29,196 nucleotides of DNA, taken from positions 1 through 29,196 of the forward strand of contig JBFWWZ010000039.1 in the NCBI GenBank assembly GCA_050245915.1, written 5' to 3'. The notes under the pieces were generated by a model that worked only from the letters and a program-made list of their open reading frames with translations, was not told the origin of the DNA and ran no database searches. The translations under genes and the position numbers were made by a program. Below are positions 21,744-27,976 of the stretch, one piece after another. This DNA is from JBDSKH01 sp050245915 (lineage in GTDB: Bacteria > Actinomycetota > Actinomycetes > Actinomycetales > Microbacteriaceae). Positions within the stretch are counted from its first letter, which is position 1; the number at the start of each line of letters is the position of its first letter.

Positions 21744-22177
21744 TTGCCGAACAGCGTGAGCAGGAACGAGATGACGAAGATGTTGCCCGCGAGGGCGAAC
21801 AGGATGCCCCAGAACGCGAGCCCGCGGCCCGCGCCGGTCACGAACGCGACGAGCCCGAAGAAGATCGCGACCACGCTGAACGCCGCACCGGCGAACGCGA
21901 ACGCGTGCACCTCGAAGATCGTGCCGATCAGCCACAGCATCGGGATGGACGCCAGGCCCAGCCAGAAGGCGATGCGTCCCGGCCAGCGCACCTGCTTGCC
22001 TCCGGGGATGCCGCGGGTGTCGGACCGGAAGTACTGACCCAGCGTCGGCGCACTCGTCATCGGCGGCTCCACCCGCACCTGCGGACTCACCTGACGCGGC
22101 TGATAGGCGCGCGGGTCGGCGTTCTGCCGCGGAACGCCGAGGTTCTGCCCCTGCTGCTGTCCCGGCAGATAGGTCAT
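21740..22177 (-). CDS. Membrane protein of unknown function at the head of the menB-menE operon
   Basis: 145 aa, no family recognised. Residues 1-60 are polar and Gln/Pro-rich (MTYLPGQQQGQNLG...), then about three to four membrane helices between 65 and 143, ending FVISFLLTLFGN. The arrangement resembles small actinobacterial four-helix proteins with a proline-rich cytoplasmic tail. TACCCT ends 7 nt before the ATG. The next gene overlaps it by 4 bp. Divergent from menC. Confidence 0.78.
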   Translation of the reverse strand: MTYLPGQQQGQNLGVPRQNADPRAYQPRQVSPQVRVEPPMTSAPTLGQYFRSDTRGIPGGKQVRWPGRIAFWLGLASIPMLWLIGTIFEVHAFAFAGAAFSVVAIFFGLVAFVTGAGRGLAFWGILFALAGNIFVISFLLTLFGN

Positions 22178-22184
22178 GTCGCCC

Positions 22185-22190
22185 AGGGTA
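22185..22190 (-). promoter_or_regulatory. -10 element for the operon leading to menB and menE
   Basis: TACCCT (minus), 7 nt before the ATG at 22177, no ribosome site between. Confidence 0.5.
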
Positions 22191-22212
22191 GCGCGGCTGC
22201 GAAACTGGGCCT

Positions 22213-23181
22213 ATGGTTCCCACGGTCGCCGAACTGCTGGACGGGGCGCGCGTCGTCGCTCTCCCGCTCGTGACGCGCTTCCGGGGAATCGACGTGCGCG
22301 AGGCGATGCTGCTGCGCGGGCCGAACGGGTGGACGGAGTTCTCGCCCTTCACGGAGTACGACGACGCCGAGGCGGCGGCGTGGCTGGCGGCGGCGATCGA
22401 GTTCGGCTGGGGGGTGACGCCGCGCGCGGTGCGCGACAGCATCCCGGTCAATGCGACGCTGCCGGCCGTCGACGCCGGCCGTGTCGACGAGGTGCTGGCC
22501 CGGTTCCCGGGCGCCCGCACCGTCAAGGTGAAGGTGGCAGAGCGCGGCCAGACACTTCGGGATGACGTGGCCCGGGTGCGCGCGACGCGGGCGTTCCTGG
22601 GGCCGGTGGGCCGCATCCGGGTGGATGCGAACGGCGGCTGGAACGTGGACGAGGCGGAACGTGCCGCGCACGAGCTCGGATCGTTCGACCTCGAATACCT
22701 GGAGCAGCCGTGCGCCACGGTGCCGGAGCTCGCCGATCTGCGGGAGCGGTTGCACGACTGGGACCTGCCGATCGCGGCGGACGAGAGCGTGCGCAAGGCC
22801 GACGATCCGCTGGCGGTCGCGCGTGCCGGCGCCGCCGACATCCTGGTGCTGAAGGCCCAGCCGCTCGGCGGGGTCTCCGCCGCGCTGCGGATCGCCGCGG
22901 AGGCGGGGCTGCCGGTTGTGGTGTCGAGTGCTCTCGACACGTCGGTCGGGGTGTCGATGGGGGCGCATCTGGCCGCGGCGCTCCCCGAGCTGGAGTTCGA
23001 CTGCGGCCTCGGGACCGCCGCCCTGCTCGCCGCCGACGTCACGGACGATCCGCTCGTCCCGCACGAGGGCGCGATCCCGGTGCGGAGGGTCGAGGTCGCT
23101 CCGGGACACGAGGCGTCTGCCGAGCGCGTCACCTGGTGGACCGAGCGTCTCGCCCGCTGCCGGGAGCTACTTCAGCCCTGA
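22213..23181 (+). CDS. menC: o-Succinylbenzoate synthase
   Basis: 322 aa enolase-superfamily enzyme that dehydrates SHCHC to o-succinylbenzoate. The catalytic set is visible: KVK (K105, K107), metal ligands D138 in VDANGGW, E164 in LEQP and D190 in AADES, and K214 in LVLKAQPLGG. The N-terminus VVALPLVTRFRGIDVREAML is typical of actinobacterial MenC. Start ATG; the upstream GAAACT at 22201 is only a weak -10 candidate. It is divergent from the menB operon, and its 3' end overlaps ccsB by 15 bp on the opposite strand. Confidence 0.93.
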   Translation: MVPTVAELLDGARVVALPLVTRFRGIDVREAMLLRGPNGWTEFSPFTEYDDAEAAAWLAAAIEFGWGVTPRAVRDSIPVNATLPAVDAGRVDEVLARFPGARTVKVKVAERGQTLRDDVARVRATRAFLGPVGRIRVDANGGWNVDEAERAAHELGSFDLEYLEQPCATVPELADLRERLHDWDLPIAADESVRKADDPLAVARAGAADILVLKAQPLGGVSAALRIAAEAGLPVVVSSALDTSVGVSMGAHLAAALPELEFDCGLGTAALLAADVTDDPLVPHEGAIPVRRVEVAPGHEASAERVTWWTERLARCRELLQP

Positions 23182-24156
23182 GTAGGCGTGCAGCCCGTTG
23201 AAGAACAGGTTGACCACGGTGAAGTTGAACAGCACGGCGGCGAAGCCGATGATCGCGAGCCATGCGGACCGGTTGCCGCGCCAGCCGCGGGTCGCACGCG
23301 CGTGGATGTAGCCGGCGAAGACGACCCAGATGATGAAGGTCCAGACCTCTTTGGTGTCCCAGCCCCAGTAGCGACCCCAGGCGCGTTCGGCCCAGATCGC
23401 GCCGGCCATCAGGGTGAACGTCCAGAAGGCGAACCCGACGATGATGAGCCGATTCGCAATGACCTCGAGCGCCTCGGAGGCGGGCAGGGCCTTCAGCACG
23501 GCCGGGCCGGGCTTGCCGGATTCGCGCCGCGCCTGCAGCAGCTGCACGATCGACAGGCCTCCGCCGACGGCGAAGAACCCGGTCGCGAGGGTGGCGACGA
23601 ACACGTGGATCACGAGCCACACCGACTGCAGGGCAGGCGGCAGCGGGGTGATCGGAACGTAGAAGTTGACGGCAGCGAGGCCGAGCAGCAGGGCGACGAG
23701 CCCGGTGACGAACGCGCCGAGGAACCGGATGTCACGCCAGAGCTGCACCGCGAGGAAGACCGCGACCATGAGCGCGGTGCCGAGGGATGCGAACTCGAAC
23801 ATGTTCGACCACGGCACGTGCCCGGCGGCGATGCCGCGGAGGACGATGGAGGCGACATGGATGATCCAGGCGAGGATCGTCAGCGCGAACGCGACGCGCT
23901 CGTATCGGCGGCCCCCGGTGGTCGAGCCCGACCCGGTGGTCGAGCCTGTCGAGACCCGCTCCTCGACCATGGTCGATCCGCTGGTCGAGCCCGTCGAGGC
24001 CCCTGCGTAGGCTCGGGATGCCGCGGCCGGCTGCGCCTGCACCGTGGCAGCGCGGCGACTCAGGTCGAGCACGAAGGCGATGAAGGCGAGCGCGTAGACC
24101 GCGATCGCCGAGTAGATCGCGACGAGCGAGTACGCGGCGAGGGTCTCGGTGGTCAC
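23167..24156 (-). CDS. ccsB: Cytochrome c biogenesis protein CcsB (haem handling subunit)
   Basis: 329 aa integral membrane protein of System II, which with ResB carries haem across the membrane and joins it to apocytochrome c. The haem-handling WWD motif is WGRYWGWDTKEVW (about 263-275); conserved VPWSNMFEFA and multiple helices agree with CcsA/CcsB. Residues about 52-82, between the first helix and the rest, form a Ser/Gly/Thr-rich loop (ASTGSTSGST ... VSTGSTTGSGSTTGG) encoded by three copies of the dispersed palindrome. The GTG start is preceded at 6 nt by TAGGAT, so it has its own promoter although resB lies upstream on the same strand. Confidence 0.94.
   Translation of the reverse strand: MTTETLAAYSLVAIYSAIAVYALAFIAFVLDLSRRAATVQAQPAAASRAYAGASTGSTSGSTMVEERVSTGSTTGSGSTTGGRRYERVAFALTILAWIIHVASIVLRGIAAGHVPWSNMFEFASLGTALMVAVFLAVQLWRDIRFLGAFVTGLVALLLGLAAVNFYVPITPLPPALQSVWLVIHVFVATLATGFFAVGGGLSIVQLLQARRESGKPGPAVLKALPASEALEVIANRLIIVGFAFWTFTLMAGAIWAERAWGRYWGWDTKEVWTFIIWVVFAGYIHARATRGWRGNRSAWLAIIGFAAVLFNFTVVNLFFNGLHAYSGLK
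23917..24001 (+). repeat. Cluster of three dispersed palindromes in ccsB
   Basis: A truncated copy at 23920-23933, a perfect 19-bp copy at 23938-23956, and GGTCGAGCCCGTCGAGGCC at 23983-24001, whose arms pair with one T-G wobble. All are in frame and encode the ASTGST/VSTGSTT loop of CcsB. Confidence 0.88.
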
Positions 24157-24162
24157 GAGTCC

Positions 24163-24168
24163 ATCCTA
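24163..24168 (-). promoter_or_regulatory. -10 element for leaderless ccsB
   Basis: TAGGAT (minus) ends 6 nt before the GTG at 24156. Confidence 0.65.
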
Positions 24169-24190
24169 CGTTCGCCGTCCCGCCGCCGAA

Positions 24191-24394
24191 GCGGCACCTC
24201 CGTCGGCGCCCCTCGGGTTTCGGAGTACCCCGAAACATCGGGGCGGCGGTGCGCCTTTCTCAGGCATTGCGGGTTTCCGGGGAGCGCGAGCCCCGGAGAT
24301 CCGGGACTCGACCAGTCTCAACTCCTGAGTTAGCAGCGCGACCCACCGTTTCGGGGTACCCCGAAGCCCGAGTGCCGCGCGCGGCGGAGGCGCC
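24191..24394. repeat. Non-coding element with about 46-bp imperfect terminal inverted repeats (MITE-like)
   Basis: The left arm (24191-24236) and the reverse complement of the right arm (24348-24394) share GGCRCCTCCG, CTCGGG and the palindrome TTCGGGGTACCCCGAA (one mismatch in the left copy). Roughly 80 percent of arm positions match by eye. The arms themselves end in self-palindromes. No open frame inside resembles a transposase. Confidence 0.6.
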
Positions 24395-24455
24395 CCGGCC
24401 GGGTCACGCAGCGGGTGCGGGGGGCGGGGTGACGCGGCGGAGTCGGGTGGCGAGG

Positions 24456-26003
24456 TCAGGCGGCGGGCTCGTCGTCGCCGAGCACCGCGCGGTGCCGGCG
24501 GGCGAGGTCCGCGACCGCCGCTTCGAGGGTCGGGTCCTCGCCGCGGGCCAGGCCCGCGTACTCGAGCCGCCCATCCACCGCCTTCACCCACATGCGACGC
24601 CGCGGGATGAAGAGCGACAGCAGCAGCCCGCCGAGGATCAGCGCGGCGAACAGCAGTGCCCACCCCGGTGTCGGGTCATGGTGGATGTCGACGCTGATGT
24701 AGCGCTTCAGGCCCTCGTACTCGACGGTGCCGAGCCCGCCGGGCAGGTCCACGACATCCCCCTCGTTCAGCTGCAGCGCGGGCACCCCGGTGTCGCCGCC
24801 GGCGACCTGCGTGAGGTCGGTCGTGTCGAGCGTGTAGGCGTTCACCCCGACGCCGTCGTCGAGGCCGAGGTCGCCGGTGTAGACGAACAGGCTGACGAGT
24901 GATTCGCCGTGATCGATGGGCGAGAACGAGGTGAACGTGCCGTCGCTCAGCTCCAGCGGGTCGGGGTAGAAGAACCCGAACAGCGCGACCTGGTCGGCCA
25001 GCCCGTCCGGCACCTTCACGACCCCGCGGCTCGTCAGGTTGCCGTCGAGCGCCAGGAACGGCACCGGCCCGCTGAACACCTCCTCGCCGTCCGGGTCGCG
25101 CACCGTGATGACCGGCGCGAACCCGTTGCCGAGCAGGTAGACGTCGGTGCCGCCGACGGTCACCGGCGCGTTCACCTTGAGGGATGCCGGGGTCCAGTCG
25201 CCGCCGGGGGTCCGGGTGCTGAGGCTGGCCGTGAAATCCTCCGGGTGCCAGACACCGGTCCGGATGTCGAGCGCGTAGTGCCCCTCGAAGTCGTCGAGCC
25301 GCATCGAATACGGCTCCAGGGCGGACTCGTCGAAGAACCGGCCGGGGCTGAACGAGTCGTAGCTCGCGAGCACGTTGCTGAACGGCTCCCCCTGCACGAG
25401 GACACGCTGGCCGGTGTAGCCGAAGCCGCCGCCCACGCCGACCGTCAGCAGCATCCCGACCAGTGCCGTGTGGAACACCAGGTTGCCGGTCTCGCGCAGG
25501 TAACCGCGCTCGGCCGACACGCTCGCGCCATACCGCTCGACGCGGTAGCCCTGCCGCTTCAGCAGCGCGGCCGCCTCGTCGATGGCGACCCCGGCATCCA
25601 CCGAGGTCTCTGCCAACTGGAAACCGACCAGCCGCTCCAGCCGCGCGGGGGTTTTCGGCGGCCGGGCCCGCAGAGCGTCGAAGTGGTGCTTGGTGCGCGG
25701 GATGACGCACCCGACCAGCGAGACGAACAGCAGCAGGTAGATGGCCGAGAACCACGGCGACGCGAACGTGCTGAAGAGCCCCAGCGAATCGAGCACCCGG
25801 AACGTCTCGGGGTCGTTCTGCTGGAACTGGAGCACGCCGTTCGGGTCGGAGGTGCGCTGCGGCACGAGCGACCCCGGTACCGCGGCGAGGGCAAGCAGAA
25901 GGAGCAGGACGAGCGCGGTGCGCATGCTGGTCAGCTGCGTCCACAGCCAGCGGGCCCAGCCCCAGGGGGACAGCCGGACGTTAGAGGGCGATGCCGAAGT
26001 CAC
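24456..26003 (-). CDS. resB: Cytochrome c biogenesis protein ResB
   Basis: 515 aa, System II partner of CcsB. N-terminal membrane helices (RTALVLLLLLALAAVPGSLVPQR; PWFSAIYLLLFVSLVGCVIPRT), a third helix near 165-185, a large outer domain (about 190-445) and a last helix (WALLFAALILGGLLLSLFIPRRR) are the ResB layout. GSLVPQR and CVIPRTKHH are typical of the family. The GTG start lies inside the end of ccdA (23 bp overlap), so translation is probably coupled. No haem ligand could be assigned with certainty. Confidence 0.93.
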   Translation of the reverse strand: MTSASPSNVRLSPWGWARWLWTQLTSMRTALVLLLLLALAAVPGSLVPQRTSDPNGVLQFQQNDPETFRVLDSLGLFSTFASPWFSAIYLLLFVSLVGCVIPRTKHHFDALRARPPKTPARLERLVGFQLAETSVDAGVAIDEAAALLKRQGYRVERYGASVSAERGYLRETGNLVFHTALVGMLLTVGVGGGFGYTGQRVLVQGEPFSNVLASYDSFSPGRFFDESALEPYSMRLDDFEGHYALDIRTGVWHPEDFTASLSTRTPGGDWTPASLKVNAPVTVGGTDVYLLGNGFAPVITVRDPDGEEVFSGPVPFLALDGNLTSRGVVKVPDGLADQVALFGFFYPDPLELSDGTFTSFSPIDHGESLVSLFVYTGDLGLDDGVGVNAYTLDTTDLTQVAGGDTGVPALQLNEGDVVDLPGGLGTVEYEGLKRYISVDIHHDPTPGWALLFAALILGGLLLSLFIPRRRMWVKAVDGRLEYAGLARGEDPTLEAAVADLARRHRAVLGDDEPAA

Positions 26004-26715
26004 TGATCACCGCCCCGAGCGCCGACATCAGCCAGGTCCATGCACCGGACAGCATCAGCACGCCGATCACGATCAGCAGCACGCCGCCGGCGACGTTGAT
26101 GGCGCGGATGTGGCGCTTGACCCAGGCGATCCCCCCGCCGACCCAGCCGAAGCCGAGCGCCACCAGCAGGAACGGAACCCCCAGTCCGAGGCAGTACGCG
26201 AGCCCGAGCAGCACGGCGCGCGGGAGGTCGCCGCCGTCCGCCGCGAGGAACCCGACCGCCGCGAGCGTGGGGCCGATGCACGGGGTCCAGCCGACGGCGA
26301 ACACCACGCCGAGCAGCGGCGCCCCGAGCAGTCCGGCGCGCGGCTGCCACTGCGGCTTGATGGTGCGTTGCAGCACGGTCACCTGCCCGATGAACACGAC
26401 GCCCATCAGGATGATCAGCACGCCGCCGATCCGCAGCAGCAGGTCGCGGTACTGCACGAAGAAGACCCCGAATGTGCCTGCCAGCACGAAGAACAGCATG
26501 AACACCGCGGTGAACCCGGCGATGAAGAGGGCGGCACCCGCGACGATGCGGCTGCGACGCTTCTCGTCGCCGCGGGCGACGCCGCTGACGTAGCCGAGGT
26601 AGCCGGGCACCAGCGGCAGCACGCACGGGGAGAGGAACGACAGCAGCCCGGCGGCGAGCGCGATCGGCGCGGCCAGCCAGAGCCCGCCGCTGACGGCGAT
26701 CTCGCCGGGGTTCAC
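25981..26715 (-). CDS. ccdA: Thiol-disulfide transporter CcdA
   Basis: 244 aa, six-helix membrane protein that carries reducing power from cytoplasmic thioredoxin to the outer face, keeping apocytochrome c cysteines reduced through ResA. The two redox cysteines are in LSPCVLPLVPGYLGY (C31) and GWTPCIGPTLAAV (C146), each in the first helix of a three-helix half. The GTG start overlaps the resA stop by 4 bp (GTGA) and the gene runs 23 bp into resB. Confidence 0.95.
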   Translation of the reverse strand: MNPGEIAVSGGLWLAAPIALAAGLLSFLSPCVLPLVPGYLGYVSGVARGDEKRRSRIVAGAALFIAGFTAVFMLFFVLAGTFGVFFVQYRDLLLRIGGVLIILMGVVFIGQVTVLQRTIKPQWQPRAGLLGAPLLGVVFAVGWTPCIGPTLAAVGFLAADGGDLPRAVLLGLAYCLGLGVPFLLVALGFGWVGGGIAWVKRHIRAINVAGGVLLIVIGVLMLSGAWTWLMSALGAVISDFGIAL

Positions 26716-27290
26716 TTCTCGGCCAGCAGGTCGTCGATCATGCTGGCCACGACATCCACCCGCGGATCGATCGCACTGGTGAAGCGAGCCGCGACGCGTC
26801 CCTCGCGGTCGAGCAGGAACGTGGTGGGCGTGGTGCTCGGCGGAGCGGGCCGCGCGAACGCCAGCGTGACCGCGGCATCGCCGACGTCGAGGATCGAGGC
26901 GTACTCCACCTCGTGCTCCTTTTCGAAGCTGATGGCGTTCGCCGCATCGTCGCGGATGTTCACGCCCACGAACTCGACCCCCTGCCCGGAGTACTCGTCA
27001 TACAGCCGGTTCAGATCGTCGGCCTCGGTGCGGCACGGTCCGCAGCTCGCGTACCAGAAGTTCACCAGCACGATCGAGCCCGCGAGGTCGTCGCTCGAGA
27101 TGCGGTCGCCGTTCTCCGTCTCGCCCTCGAACACGATCGGGTCCCCGCGGTTCTCGGCGGCGTAGAACTGCGTCGTGCCATCGCCGGAGGTGTAGTCGCC
27201 GTCGCCGGCGCTGTCATAGTCGGCGGACACTCCGGCGGAGGTGCACCCTGCCAGGGCGAGCACGGCGAGGAGTGCCAGGGCCTTCTTCAC
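26712..27290 (-). CDS. resA: Thioredoxin-like lipoprotein ResA/TlpA
   Basis: 192 aa from GTG 27290. The signal peptide ends in lipobox LALAGC (C16), so it is membrane-tethered outside. The thioredoxin-fold domain has NFWYASCGPCRTEA with redox pair C83 and C86 and the cis-proline region TTPTTFLLD. It reduces cysteines of apocytochrome c using electrons from CcdA. A second start, GTG 27308, is equally possible: it overlaps the upstream stop (GTGA), and the same GGGAGCAGT lies before both GTGs. The choice changes the signal peptide by only six residues. Confidence 0.9.
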   Translation of the reverse strand: MKKALALLAVLALAGCTSAGVSADYDSAGDGDYTSGDGTTQFYAAENRGDPIVFEGETENGDRISSDDLAGSIVLVNFWYASCGPCRTEADDLNRLYDEYSGQGVEFVGVNIRDDAANAISFEKEHEVEYASILDVGDAAVTLAFARPAPPSTTPTTFLLDREGRVAARFTSAIDPRVDVVASMIDDLLAEK

Positions 27291-27304
27291 ACTGCTCCCC
27301 GTCG

Positions 27305-27937
27305 TCACACTGCTCCCAGATCGATGGACTCGGCGAGCAATTCTCTCGCCGGTTCCTGGTAGCCGACCTCGACGAACCGGTCGTCGCGCCACGCGACGGT
27401 CGTGATGCTCGAGAGCGCGCACCGGCGGCGGCGCGGGTCGGTGGCGAGCGGCTTGCCCTGCACGCTGCGGGCAACGGTCCAGATCGGAAGCTGGTGGCTG
27501 ACGACGACCGCCTCGCCAGCCGCAGTGGTCTGGTGGATGTCGGTGAGCGCCGCCAGCATCCTGTCGCGGATCGAGGTGAACGGCTCGCCCCACGAGGGGC
27601 GCCGCGGGTTGCGCAGGTGCCGGATCAGCCAGGGGCGCCGCCGCAGTTCGCGACGGATGTTGACGCCCTCGAACACGTTCGGAGGCTCGATCAGCCGGTC
27701 GTCGGTCTCGACGCGCACGCCGAACATCGGCGACCAGGGCGCCGCGCTCTCGCGGGTGCGCTGCAGTGGGCTCGCGACGAGGCGGGTGATGTCGCGGCCG
27801 TCCATCGACTGGGCGGCGAGGAGCGCCATCGCGTGCCCGCGCTCGCTCAGATGGAAGCCTTCGATGCGCCCGTAGAGCACCCCGTCGGGGTTGTGCACCT
27901 CGCCGTGACGCACGAGGTGGATGAGGTCGGCGGGCAC
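27305..27937 (-). CDS. Histidine phosphatase family protein (phosphoglycerate-mutase-like)
   Basis: 210 aa. The N-terminal LVRHGEVHN holds the phospho-accepting histidine (H11) and arginine (R10); VASPLQRTRESA and VVVSHQLPIW supply the other active-site residues. Substrate unknown; the family covers mutases, phosphatases of sugars and cofactors. GTG start with TAGACT ending 6 nt before it. It is the first gene of the operon with resA, ccdA and resB, the same arrangement as Rv0525-Rv0528 of M. tuberculosis as I recall. Divergent from aspS. Confidence 0.9.
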   Translation of the reverse strand: MPADLIHLVRHGEVHNPDGVLYGRIEGFHLSERGHAMALLAAQSMDGRDITRLVASPLQRTRESAAPWSPMFGVRVETDDRLIEPPNVFEGVNIRRELRRRPWLIRHLRNPRRPSWGEPFTSIRDRMLAALTDIHQTTAAGEAVVVSHQLPIWTVARSVQGKPLATDPRRRRCALSSITTVAWRDDRFVEVGYQEPARELLAESIDLGAV

Positions 27938-27943
27938 CCCCCG

Positions 27944-27949
27944 AGTCTA
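27944..27949 (-). promoter_or_regulatory. -10 element for the leaderless phosphatase-resA-ccdA-resB operon
   Basis: TAGACT (minus) ends 6 nt before the GTG at 27937. Confidence 0.65.
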
Positions 27950-27964
27950 CGTTTCGCGCGCCGG

Positions 27965-27970
27965 TAGGAT
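27965..27970 (+). promoter_or_regulatory. -10 element for leaderless aspS
   Basis: TAGGAT ends 6 nt before the GTG at 27977. AGGA within it could also serve as a weak ribosome site, but the spacing fits a -10 box better. Confidence 0.6.
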
Positions 27971-27976
27971 CGGCGG

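Larger units (their letters stand above)
24157..24455. other. Gene-free stretch between resB and ccsB
   Basis: 299 bp with no convincing gene. Besides the ccsB -10 box it contains an element of about 205 bp with inverted ends (24191-24394). Inside that element are CCGGGG (24277-24282)/CCCCGG (24291-24296) and an AACTC/GAGTT inverted repeat near 24320-24331. Confidence 0.7.

Noticed and set aside
21424..23132. Long minus-strand frame ending in the small menB-coupled membrane protein
   Set aside because: The upstream part is antisense to menC and overlaps the 145-aa gene in another frame; only the last 107 codons have membrane-protein character.
24249..24902. Plus-strand open frame crossing the resB-ccsB gap
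   Set aside because: Mostly antisense to resB; composition typical of a shadow frame.
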